This document shows positions 1-11,837 of a stretch of 64,000 nt of DNA, in pieces. The position numbers and the translations under genes are program-made. The notes beneath the pieces were generated by a model. It worked only from the letters and a program-made list of their open reading frames with translations. It made no database searches and was not told where the DNA came from. Source of the stretch: Oscheius tipulae (lineage: Eukaryota > Nematoda > Chromadorea > Rhabditida > Rhabditidae); contig JASJZH010000002.1 in assembly GCA_037178975.1 (NCBI GenBank), positions 1,860,001 to 1,924,000 of the forward strand, given 5' to 3'. The number at the start of each line of letters is the position of its first letter. Within the stretch, counting starts at the first letter, position 1.

Positions 1-1
1 G

Positions 2-1326
2 GAAAGAGGCAGGATTCTGTCTGTTGTCATCAGCATAGTTGGCATACCATTTACCATGATCGTCATTAAGGATCTGTCCTACCTAATCGCGAAGCTTATG
101 AACTTTCCCTGCATAGTTTTAGGTGATTCTTTTATTTAAAAAAAATCACCTTAAAAATTCCAGAAAAGATCTGGGCAGCCTTCCGATTCTGCACTATCAG
201 ACCGGTGGACGAGTATGAGCTTGAGAGAAAATTGCAAGGAGAAAAACGGTTCACTGAGGACTATAGACTACACGACGCTGAGAGATTACTCGCAATTCCT
301 GTTACGATAGCCGTCTTTTCGATTATTGGATGGATTACCGTGGGATGCTTTATGTTGCGGTACATGACACCGAGCCTATCCTATTCTATGGCCTTCTACT
401 TTGTGTTTAACTCGCTGACGACGATTGGGACGACGGATGTCGAACCGCAGGGTGAGTATGAGTCAAACGACTAGTAGAGACGAAATTGCCTAATATTCCC
501 AACGCGTACCGTGCTCTTTACAGTAAGTCATTCCTGTGACTTTGAACCGGCTAGCCGCTCCGGACAAAAAATGAACCGGATCTTACTGACAATAAGTAAG
601 GATCACAAGTGGGCTGCCGAGGAATTAGGGAAGAGAACGACAAGGTTTTATAGAGAGAAACTAGGACGAAAGATACCGAGATCGACCTTAACATATGGTA
701 TAATTAGGTGTCTTTTTGTGACGCTATAAGTAAGATTCTGTGTTCTGCATTCACATTCAAGGATTCTATATGCTTTTGGCATAAAAATACGATCTTTTCC
801 AGACGATCCTCTACTCCTTACCCTCATGTTCATTTACATTTTGATCGGCTTGACATTCGTCTCTCTGTTCATCAACCTCCTTCACACCAAACTCTCTCGA
901 GCCTACTGGCTTCCCGGGAGGATGTATGCCCCGTTACGGTAGATTTAGGATTAATTTTTTAAAAATATTTTCAGTGGAAACTACCGTAATCAACTAGCCA
1001 GCGTCGATAACTTCCACGAGGCTACCATGGATGATTATCCCTTCAACCATTTTACAACACTAGGAATCATGCATACCGATGACAAGAGGGAGCTACTGGC
1101 AGTCTCGAGGAAAGACCATGCCGCTGTTGAGGCCCAGACACAGACTGTTGAGACGGTACGGGAGGGAAATTGAAGATTTTTGATCGTTATTTTTTAGTGT
1201 AAGATGGACAGGACAGTCTCTCCTAGTGCCAGTTTGGTCAGACTACCGTATTCAAAGAAGAGCCAGGATAACGTCTCGGATTTGATCATAGAAACTTATG
1301 GCAAGCCTCTGGCTCGCATAATATGA
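2..1326 (+). CDS. Two-pore-domain potassium channel, TWK/K2P type (5' end outside window)
   Basis: Exons 2-122, 164-451, 803-938, 975-1155 and 1198-1326 join in phase and give 284 residues ending at TGA 1324-1326. The first exon carries the M2 helix (ISIVGIPFTMIVIKDL), the second M3 (IPVTIAVFSIIGWITVG) and the second pore helix and filter, the third M4 (LLLTLMFIYILIGLTFVSLF) followed by the TKLSRAYWLPGRMY stretch typical of TWK channels. The rest is a cytoplasmic tail. K2P subunits dimerise in the plasma membrane to carry background K+ current. The second filter reads TTIGTTDV; the family normally has TIGFGD or TIGLGD, so the second glycine is replaced. M1 and the first pore loop lie upstream of the window. 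The first intron is only 41 bp; the 351-bp intron 452-802 contains an ORF I regard as chance. Family assignment is secure; the ortholog is not. Confidence 0.9.
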
Positions 1327-1414
1327 AGAAATGTGTGATTTTTTACTGATTCTGACCTGTTTTTGGCCTATTTTTTTATCCGCCCTTTGAGGATAAAAAA
1401 TCTTATCTTAAAAA

Positions 1415-4400
1415 TCACTTTAAAAAAGTCACTCCCAGCTGCAAAAACGTTGTTTTAGACAGTTTTTGACCTCTTTCTGCCAAAAATCATTAAAAATAGA
1501 CCCACCTTGAGATCGAGAGTCATATCTGAGGCATCCGTGACAATTCGCTGGTTCAGATCATGCGCCAGACGGTCTACGGCCGTCAGAATGACATCTTCTC
1601 GGTCGACCGTGACCGTCTCCTCGAGCCAGTCTGACGAGGGCACCGCTTCCGCTGCTTTTTCGGCCGGACTGCAGGTTTTCAGACAGAGACGGGCGCTCTC
1701 GTAGAGGGCAACCTTGCTCTGGAAGGGCCTGTCCAGAGGGAGGACCATCAGTTCCAGCAGGGGGACGAGAATTCTGCCCATCATGGCGCGCAGATCGGAT
1801 TCCTGGAATATTTTAACTTGCTTTTCAAATGAAGCTTGAACTCTTGTAAAAGCCGCAGAATCTATTGAACTAAAGTCCGGTCCCCGACTCATCCCAATTA
1901 AGGCTACTATTCTCCTCGAAATTTGCACGAAGTAAAAGTGTTCTTAGAAAAAGTTAAATGGCTTTGGAAAATTCGCGTCCCCGTTACAAAGGCCGGACCC
2001 ATATAGGCTAAAACCCATGCACTTTTTAGAAAAAAATATCGTAATGCACACTTCCCCAGCTAGCTACATGTCCTACGAAAGACTAAAGGCTTTTTGGACC
2101 TCCTCAGCTACCTTTACAGTATCTTTTTTCCTAGTGACCTAAGCTTTCCAAGACCCGCGCTGTGCTGCGGTCTTCGGGATACGAGTCTCTGCAGCGCAGA
2201 GACTCAGAAGCCTGCCAAAACCTTATCGTTCCACTGAAAAATAAGTCTAAAACCCACGTCAGTATGCTGCTCCTTCACGATCAGACTGATCGTCTTGACT
2301 AGGCGTTGAAGAGTCGTGCTCAGTGGCAGAGCTGTCTTATCCGTGCTTGTGCTCGTGAATTCAATGACAGAGAAGGCCGCATCGCAGAGAAGATCCAGCT
2401 GGGCCTCGAGCGAGAAGAACGGAACCGGGGAGAAGAGAGCTATGACGTTCAGCAGGGCCGTACAACCGCTGACCAGCGAGTCGATGGCGCCCCGGAGAAG
2501 GAGATTGCTGTTCAGATCCGTGAAATACTCCAGCACTTTCATCATTTCCTGAATTTTGTAGTTTTTCAGATTTGGGACAAAAAAACACCTTTTCGACGAT
2601 GATGACGATAGCGTTCTCATTCTGCGTGGACATGATTTCCCTTTTGAGCAGATCGTGCAAATTCTTGATGTCGTATTGGGGTGTGCCGAAGGAGGTTGTC
2701 GATTTGCAGTTTTCGGATATCTAAAAGCGTTGTTTAGAACTTCGCGAATGATTGGAAATATTGATCTACCCAGAACTGCAATCACAGTATAACATTCAGA
2801 GGTACAGGTCGGAAAAAAGCCTGTTTCCTGTTATGATAGTTCGACGGAGGGAAAGAGAGTGGGTGTAACAGAGGCAGAGTTATAGAGATGTATCGGACAC
2901 TTTGGCACGATGAAAAAAGGGCCTGTTTAGCTAGACAATGGGTCAGAAATGAGGACAGAAGAGAAGAGATGGGAATGAAGAACTAAGAATGCTCACATTG
3001 ACAGAGACAGGTTGAGAGAGTTAGGGAGGTAGTTGAAGTACGATTTTACATTTGCCGAACAGGTGTCTCTACCCAAGATAAGAAAGGACTAACCAATTGA
3101 AGCTTGTGCGAGTTGAAGTGATCCAGCACGACCAATTCGACCTCAGTGGCTCCGAGACTCTTGTTACTGTGTAGACAGCTAAAACCAGTCCATAAAAAGC
3201 TAGCCAGGTCAAAAATATGCAAACCTAAACAAGATGTTCGAATTTCCCTCGTCTCCTTCCATCTCAATGGCCTCAAAGAGCTTCGAATAGAGTCGCTTGG
3301 GGGTCTCGATATGGCCGCTCTTCAACAGCGTCGATATTTCAATGGCAGCCAGATGCAGAATCGAGCCCACGATCATTCGGCTCAGTGAGTAGTGGGTCGG
3401 CGTTTCTTCGACGTCGAACTAAGAATTTTCTTGTGCAAAAAAAGAGTATCGAACTGACCTGATTCATGCAGTGCAGAGGATTGCCGGACTCGATGATTTT
3501 GACGACAAAGTTGGTACATCGCAGGTGCCGAAGGACAGCTACCGAGTGGGCACAGTCGACAGACGTTAGACGTTTCTGAAAATGGGTTAATTTGGAAGAA
3601 GAACATGAGCAATTTGAGCGTACTATTGTTGAAAAAATATAAAAGGATGCCACTATGGGTTGTGAGTCTGAGGAAACAGAAATCCTTAGAATTTACAACT
3701 AAATACATAAGACTAGATAATATGCACTTTCATGGTGATATGATGCAACCGCCTTAAGCTCGCAAACCACAACGAATTCACAAAGCGTTCTTTGAGCCTG
3801 ACCGATTTTTTGAACCGGCATAGCTCGTAATATGAGTCAAAAGGGCCTGTTCGTATGAAATTTAAAATTTATATTTTTGTTCAGCTGGTTGGACTAATGA
3901 ACTCAAGTTTCGGACACGTTATTCACAACTTTAGCTCGTGCAAATTGCATAAAATGTGCTGAAATGAACGTACCAGAAGTCGGAAAGCCGGCTCGACGAG
4001 CGCCGAGAAGGGGGCTGACAGTGGATCCTCTAGACTGAACTGCTCCAAGACCTCGACAATGTTATGGAAGCCGGTTCGTCGCGCCGCATTAGGAAAGAGC
4101 TGTCCCTGAGCATTTTGCTGGAATCCCAATAGAAGGAAGCAGATGTTCGTCGTCGAGGGATCCGTGTCGACGGCATCGCAGAAGATCTCGAGCAGAATAC
4201 GGGTCGTCTCTCCGCGACAGCGAATCGGGTCCGTGGCGTCAGCATCCGACTTGATGATATCGTCAATCGTGTAGTCGACCTTGCCGAAGTCCAGGACCTT
4301 CGAGACGGCCGACATCGGCATACCGCTGGAGCCATTTCTCGTGCGCAGCTTCAGCAGCTCCGTGATTGTCTGAAATTTGGTTTTTTGAAAGGGGGAAAAG

Positions 4401-7400
4401 CATGGTCTTGGTCCCCGCAACTCAAAAAACTTTGTTCAGCAAGACCAACGATGATGTAATTGGGACAAAAATTGAGATAATTTGGACCTAAAAACGTTAA
4501 AATACCACTGATAAATCTTGGCAATATCGAACGATTCTAACGAATGACAGAGGATTACTGTATGTATCTGACATTTGCCGCATGTTAGCGTCAGGATTCT
4601 GCTTTCAAGCAAAAGAGCAATTTTCTTGAGGATTTGACTTACTTTAGTGCATTTCTTTTACTGTCAAACACATGAGTTCGATCAATTTTCAAGCTTAAAG
4701 TAAAAAAAAACACCAACCTTTTGAAGAGATGGCTTGACAGCACATAGTTCTCGGAGTATATTAGCGGCAAAGTAGGCGTGATGGGGCAGCTCGTTGACCT
4801 GATCCAGATAGAGGAAGAGCACGTCGATCATGCATTCATTGTTCCTCAGAGCGGTCAAGAGCATCGACTGAATATTGGCCACGATGATGTCCGAGTTGGC
4901 GGCGCGGACTGCGGTGCGGAGCTGGGAATGGCGCGAAATGGCTACTAAAATTAAAATTTGTGAAAAATTGAACAGAGAATTTACGAGAAAGAAGGCGGAG
5001 AGCGGAAAAGGCCGTCTTCTGAGAGAGTCGAATGGTTGCTCCGGCTGCCGGATTGACGTAACCATCGCAGTCTTCGAGCAGAATAGAGCAGATCTGCAAA
5101 CTCATTATTCTCACCAAATCTTTAAAGTAAAAGCAAACAAAAAGGTACTCACAGCTCTGAAGACGGGAGTATCGTTGAGAAGTTGAACCAGCAGCTGAAC
5201 ATGATGATCCTTCTGCAAGACGGCTCGGGCGTCGGTGTATCCATGTCGAACCAGCGCATAAACGGCGCTCAGGGCATTATCGGCGATGTCCCACTGGAAA
5301 ATGATCAACTTTTTTCTTTTCCAGTCCCTCAAAAATGAAAAAATCTCGAAAGTCAGTGTCTTATCAGTCTGCCACCGAAGTGATAACCCCGCTCCAGACA
5401 TTTGCCACTCCCCCGCCTCTTTTCAAATTCGCCGAGTGGCGCTCAAGTACTGGTCCTTTATTCTCTCGCTCGCAACGTTTTGCTCCCTTTTTTTTCAGAT
5501 GTCAGGCCAGGATTTTGTGGTCGATATTGACATTGGGCCGGGGGACAAGGCATGGAAGCAGTTTAGGGAGATTGTGGAGAGCGAGGGATGGAAATCGGAT
5601 GACCATTCGGTTATGGAATTGACGCCTATTCTGGCATCGACTAGATCTGTTGTGGCCAAGGATAAGGGTAGGGTTTAAAGCATCAAAATAGTCAAAAATC
5701 AAGATTTTTTCAAAGGAAGTCTGTTAGAAATTAACGGACAGTTCCAGTTCCAAAAGTAGGTGAAAAATTATTGCGTTGCCCAGAAAAACATTGATTCAAG
5801 ATTTTGAAACTTTTTCATAAAAAAGGTGAGGGTCACTGAGTATCGTAAAAGCTCTAATAGACCATTTTGGATTTTCCATTTTCAGACGGTAACTTTCTGG
5901 GCTGCGTCGTCTGGAACGAGTATGACAACATTGCCTTCATTGGCTTCTATCTGCTTAGGGAAGAGCTACGCGGAAAGGGGATAGGTTCCGTCGTCTGGAA
6001 GCGAGCCATTGAGAAAATGCCCAAAGACTATACTATCGGACTCCGAGCAGGTAAAAAGCCTTCTAGAGTTCCCAAAAACCGCAGATTTAAGTTCCGGAAA
6101 AGACAGAAATGTACAGATCTGGAAACACTCCTGTCATGGGGCCTACTTTGAACGAGTTCAATGTACCCTGGAGGCAGATTCTGGATATTTGCAAGGGTCA
6201 TTTGAGCGTGAGTTTTATGGCTTATAACAGCTAAAAAAATAGTTTCAGAACAAGGAAGTCAGGGCGATTAGAGATTTGTCTTCTGAAGAATTTGATAGCT
6301 TTTTGGATTTTGACAAGAAAGTGACGGGGAAGGATCGATCAGACTTTTTGAGGCGGTGAGTCAAACAACACCAAATTTGCAAATAAGGAGACTGCGATCG
6401 AGCAAGAATTGTGTAGGAAGTTTCTTGTAGTCATCGAAATATAATGATTTACTCTATCGAAATGGCAGAAAACATTTGAAAACTACCATTTTGAAGTCAT
6501 TGTTGAACAAATAGACCACATGAGGTGAAATGAGAATCTCAGAGGACAGATGCAGTAAACGTGATGGAAAAAATTACTTCAATTGGTCAGAACATGTTAG
6601 GCCTATTTTTGCAGAACTATCCTGAGAACACATTCTTTTGGGGACACCTAATCGTTTTCAAGAGACTACTGATCTAAAATGCAGTCAGGGAATAGTTTTC
6701 CATATTTTAGGCTAAAAACAATAGATTGTTGTATATCATTTTTCAAAGCGAAATCTACAGATTCTATCTCGACCTCCCCTTCACTGCCGGGAACATACTT
6801 TTCGACGCTCACGGTCAGATTGTAACCGTAGCTGGAATCACTCCCACCTCTACCAAAGAAAGTCACATGTTTAAGGTGAGTATATGTTATTGAGACCCCA
6901 GAAACACAATATTTAGCTCGCGCCAATCTACGCCGACTCTCTAGAAGATGCCTTTACCGCAGCTTCGAGTTTGATAGAATTTGCCGGGGCCAAAGACCCC
7001 GAAGCCGTGGTTCTTTTTCATATTTTGAGTGGAAGTCGGGGCGAGAGGGAGATTCTGCCTCTTCTCTTGTCAATGAACGTCCCTACTCGACTGACTGGAG
7101 TTACTTTGTTCAGTAAGGAGATCCAGAATCCGATTGATACGAATAGGGTCTACATTCCGCACAACAATTCAGGGCATTATGATACCTAGTCCCCGTTTTT
7201 GTACTTGTTAGGAATAAAGTTGTTGGTGGTATTATTATAAAGGAGCTCGGGTCATCATAGGCAAGTGGTTAGAGCAGCGAATTTCGAGTGAAACGGCCCC
7301 GGGTTCGAGTCCCGGTTCCAATCCCAGTCGAAAAAGCAATACTTCTTCTTCTTTCTTCAGCAAATAACTACTGTTTAAGTGTTGAAGGTAGATTTCGACA

Positions 7401-10400
7401 AAAACGCTGCACCAGCTTTGCGCCTTTGACTCGGGTGCCCAAGTATATATGAGATAAAATAAACGACCGACTGTCACCTTACTACCGACTAGGTCCAATT
7501 GTTTTGTATTGCCGAGTCTTGACAGAACTCTACTATTTTTGACCCCTTTGAGTATAGTAAGCAAAAATAAATAGACTAACCAGCTGATGAACGTCTTCGT
7601 AAGACCGCGTCCCCATCTGCGAGATGACCGACTTAGTCAAGAAATGGATGTAAGGAGAGGCGTAGTCCGGTACGGTACTGAATTTGCTCAATTTCAGAGG
7701 CTAAAATTAGCCACTTACCCATGAGAAAAGAGCTCGCTAAGCAGCTGCATCATTCCGAGACTTGCATCAAATCGCTTCGCCGTGCATTCTCGCTCCTCCA
7801 GCTCCTGTTGCAGTCCATACTGGGCACCATTCTCCCCGACGCGACAGATCTGATAGGCGTTAAGCGAGTGCCATATCCTAAAATTCTTTCTGATAAAGAT
7901 GAGATGAAACCCACTTCATGACTCCATTTTCCCGGCGAGCCAGAGCAGCCAGGAGGGAAAGAAGGGCTCCTTTGAATTGGATAGGCGTAGGGGCAGAGAT
8001 CAAGCCATTGGCACAGTCTATGAGCGACCAGGCACGATTGTCGATGAACTGTTCGGCTGAGTCGGGATCGAGTTCGGCAATCTTGCGGGCTAGGGTGATC
8101 CAGGAGATGAGACCGGCCAGCTCGTGCTGCGGAATCTCAGGAATTTGTGGGGCTTGCTGCTGGGAGCCACTGGAAACATGTACGTCTTTCCGTAAACTTT
8201 GGGACAGCTATATCCCAGTTTGCCTTGATTTCCACAACAAAACTATGAAGAAAGAGCGGATACTTTTTGACTATTGACTGACATATGCATTTTGGATGGA
8301 ACTAATCAAAATAACTCAAGACTGCGTGCGAGATGGGTTGCTCGAGATTGATGTCCCAAGCACTCTGGCCGAATTGTTCGCGTTGGTCAGGTTCGGCCCA
8401 AACCAATCTTTCGCATTTTTCGGTGCTTTAAAAATAAATAGAAAAATGTAAAAAAAAAATTGAGGAAATCCTGCTCTCCTTTTTTTATTTTCTACGTTTT
8501 TCTATTTATTTTTTGACGTCGAAGTAGACGTTTCTGAGTTTTCGACGCTGAATCGATTAAACACACCGGGCCGCAGAGACTGTAAAACTCACCCCATATG
8601 TGGGAACTGTGGCTGTTGCCTGAATCGCTGCTCGTAGATCCTCAACGTTGACATGAATTGCTCCCAACCGATGTAGGTGTCCTGATCTAGCGGCACGCGA
8701 GCGAAGACGTCAAAGAGAAAGCTGGCAGTCTCCTGGGTGCGGCAGACGGCTCTCTCGAATTCCAGGTAGCCGACCGCGTGGATTGGATGACAGACGATTC
8801 GGCTCCTCTCGAGAAAACGCGCCAATTCAATCTGGAATTTCGAGCTTTTTTGGCGGGAAAGTAGAAATAGACTAACTGAAGATCTCGGACTATAATTGCT
8901 GCTCATCGCCACGAGTTCCTCCTTTTTCAGATCGGACATTTTGGAGCTATCGACCAGGAAATAGAGGTCAGAGAGACAACCGAGGAAGGTCGCGTAGAAG
9001 AGGTTCGGGGTGATCATTTGGCCTTTGGCGTTGATTTCCTCGACCATGTTGAGCTCATCCTCACTGTCGCGTTCAATTTCCATCAGTTTGGCAGGGAAGT
9101 GGGTGATCAGTTTCTTCAGGAGCGAGTCGACGACTTTCAGATAGGAGATGTTGTGGGTGAAGGAGTCACTTCTGCAAAAGGGAAAGTGGTTTAAAAAGAT
9201 GGTAGGAAATTAATAGAGAAACAATTCTAGGACAGTCATCGAATTTTGCTCAAAAGGGTTCGTGGGCCAGTTTATGACAATTTTTAGCTGGGTGATCCCG
9301 TACCATTTCGCCTTAACTTTCATGAATTTGCAGCAAACTTTAACTTTTGTCACGAATGGAGTTGTGCAGCGATGGGAGCTTGTCAAATAGTCGTTTTCTA
9401 CAGGGCCTATCAAAAGACCGCACCGCAGCTACCGAAATTAAAGCGTCCATACTGGAAACTTCCATTATTGGCCTACTTTCTTTCAAGAGAACTAAACTTT
9501 ACGATTTTTTTTTAGCCACGTTCTCTACAAAAGCCCCAATATTTCTAAAATTCACGCCACACTCTGAGAAACGACGCCCGGATCCGAACAGAGAGATGTT
9601 GGACGCGCGGACTGGTATTTAGGAGGATGTAATGATCTCCTTTTGTCAATGATGTCTCAGAACTGTCATACTTTCGCACCAACACAGTAGTCAGGCTTCT
9701 TTTGAAAGAAGCCATGTATTCTTACAGCGATTTAGGCAATCTCATGAAGAGCAAAACATGAAGAATGAACTCACCCAAGGACAGCATGTCTCAAGAACTT
9801 GAAGGCATGGTTCTGCACAGCCCTGTCGACAATTCTGTCCACATCGATCTCGACATTTAGCAGATTCAGATGATCAGTCGGACAGACGGCCAGGGCTCTG
9901 AGGGAGACAGCACAGGCGAGCTGAATGGTTCCACAGAGAGACTGATCGCTCCAGAGGGTCTCATTTCGGATCTCTTTGATCATGTCAGTCAGTACGGGCG
10001 AGGCCGAGTTTCCTCTAGTCAGAACTTCCGATGAGGTCAGTCGAACGAGCGAACTCCAGGCGGCCATGTGTCCATTTCCGAGCTTTTCGGCTACGGGGAA
10101 GCCACGGAGCACGGGGTAGAGTTCAGCGGCGAAGTCCTTCGTCCGGTCGCCGGTCCAGCCGCATAGGGAGTAGAGACAGTCACCGACGGCCTCGAGAAGC
10201 TCATCGATAATGGTTCGGAGCTGAAATTTGGGATAGGAAGCAATGGAAGGAGACCTACCAGAAGCTGATGACGGGTTCCACCGAGACCATTGATTTCGGG
10301 CTGGCTAAGACGCAGGAACTCGGATTGGACGGAGAAGGTCGACTGGACTTCTGGAAATGATAAACTTGTAAAGTGTACAAGAATCTACTTCCCTAAGGGG

Positions 10401-11837
10401 TTTAGTGCAATTTTTGGCAGACTTCTGTATCAAAAAAAAGTGGTTTTGTATTCACGCGAATTAACAGGTAGTTTGAAGGCAAAACTCAAAAGTGCATTGC
10501 TTGAATAGTTTGCAAGTAAAAGGAGAGTTAGGTTTTGGCAGTAAAACCAGAGAACATGCAGTTGCAGTCTCTTTAGTAGTCTATTGGAGTAGGGAGACGA
10601 ATGTCCCAGGCGGGTGACAAGCAGAAACTGTCTGCTGGGCACTCAGAATCAAGGAATTAAGCATGACAGGGTTTGACAATTTTTTTGGGAGTCAAACGAA
10701 GAATTCAAGCTTTGACAGCTTAATCTAATCTGTAACTCGTCCAGTTTCAACGGCAACTTGTTAGCTTTTTCCCATAACAGACCTATAGCATTGACTTTCG
10801 TTTTCTGACGTCCCTTCGGTTTTTTAGCAGGCTTTTTGTGCAAAAATGAACGAGAAAACTTACGAAGAAGGTGTTTGAAGAATCCGACACTGATGAACGA
10901 GTTCTCGATGAACAGCTTCACACTATCTCCCACGGTCTCGGGATCCAGGCGCAGCAGAGCCTGAACCTTCAATTTTACCCACAAAAACAAGCCGAACCTG
11001 AAGAGTAAGTATGAGGAATCGATGATAGTCGTAATAGCAGACGACAGCCAAGAGTCCTCGAGGGAGACTCGAGAAGTTGACGAGCTGCATCTCGCCATCG
11101 AGGACGATCTGGAGCGCGTCGAGCTGATGAATGTCAAACGCTGTGCTGATCGTCTCAGCCTCATTGGCCAGCGCCTGATCCAGGTCGATTTTCAGCCTGT
11201 CCAGCTGAACACTGCTTCCGGCCTTCAGAGTATCGGTCGGCGACTTGGATTTGGGCTGAAAATGGGTAAGTTTTGTAGGAAAATGACGTGTGAACTGGTG
11301 GAGACTGCGCTCGGAACACCTCGTGACATAGTTGCCATAAGTTAACAGGTTCTCCCCTTCTCCAGAGACGCTTTTACTAGACTTCTGACTTGCGTAGGAT
11401 TCAGCTACGGTCCCAGAGTCAAAGTTGAATGGTATAGCGTATTTTGGGGCCGATTCTAGGTATTTTTGAGGAAGAAAAGCTGTGTTTGTGTCATCAGAAT
11501 GACGGATAGTTCATTTTTGACTATGAAAACCCGAACTGCCGGCATTTTGTAATCTTTTTTACCAACTCTTGCTTTCCGGAAATTAATCTATATCGCCAGA
11601 CCTTCAGCAAAGCCTGATGCTCACTTTTTACATCTATTCTCTCACAGAAAACAGCGAAAATTGAGCAAATAGCAGGAGATTATGACGATAATAGAAGCTC
11701 ACCTTGTTCTTCGTGACGTTTACGATCTTCTCCTTGAATTTCCCGACTTGTCGAATGAGCTCAGCCGAGTTCTCGTCGGCTCCCTCGGTTACCCATCGGT
11801 CGATAAAGTCGAAAAGCCGTTGGGCTTCTTGCCACAT
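1415..11837 (-). CDS. nup205: Nuclear pore complex protein Nup205 (Nup192 family)
   Basis: A multi-exon gene encoding the large alpha-solenoid scaffold of the inner ring of the nuclear pore. Start is ATG 11835-11837 (MWQEAQRLFDFIDRW). Recognisable segments in order: the FSSLPRGLLAVVCYYDYHR block (about 11.0-11.2 kb), SLRALAVCPTDHLN (9.8-10.2 kb), IGWEQFMSTLRIYEQRF (8.6-9.1 kb), DNRAWSLIDCANGLI (7.9-8.2 kb), PYIHFLTKSV (7581-7.7 kb), WDIADNALSAVYALVRHG (5.15-5293), the ICFLLLGF block (3.97-4.37 kb), RCTNFVVKIIE (3.5 kb), LSRMIVGSILHLAA (3.2-3.4 kb), EMMKVLEYFTDLNS (2222-2.55 kb) and a last large exon near 1506-1870. The best 3' end is a 24-bp exon (1415-1438) ending LGVTFLK-stop. These blocks match metazoan Nup205 in order. 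Not every internal splice site is fixed (uncertain near 1803-2200, 8.3-8.4 kb and 10.3-10.9 kb). The 2287-bp intron 5294-7580 holds an antisense gene. Confidence 0.88.
5499..7189 (+). CDS. GNAT N-acetyltransferase, YitH/DUF1248-like
   Basis: Exons 5499-5667, 5886-6050, 6107-6207, 6249-6355, 6761-6875 and 6917-7189 join in phase and give 309 residues (TAG at 7187-7189). The acetyl-CoA binding motif RGKGIG is at residues 85-90, directly after the beta-strand IAFIGFYLL, as in GNAT motif A. The C-terminal half (exons 4-6) corresponds to the second, GNAT-like half of the YitH/DUF1248 family, which is expanded in nematodes. The substrate is unknown. ATG 5499 directly follows a cttttttttcag acceptor, so the mRNA is probably trans-spliced or has an intron ending at the start codon. 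A polyadenylation signal AATAAA lies at 7213-7218. The whole gene sits inside an intron of nup205 on the opposite strand. Confidence 0.85.
7262..7333 (+). repeat. tRNA-like / SINE-head sequence
   Basis: An A-box-like stretch (taggcaagtggttagagc) is followed about 35 bases on by a perfect B box (ggttcgagtcc) inside a perfect 5-bp T stem (ccggg/cccgg). The acceptor arms do not pair and no good anticodon arm forms, so this is a tRNA pseudogene or the head of a tRNA-derived SINE rather than a working tRNA. It lies in the nup205 intron, just 3' of the nested acetyltransferase gene. Confidence 0.5.

Noticed and set aside
511-962. ORFs inside the K2P intron
   Set aside because: They overlap the intron and third exon in wrong frames; the channel exons join in phase without them.
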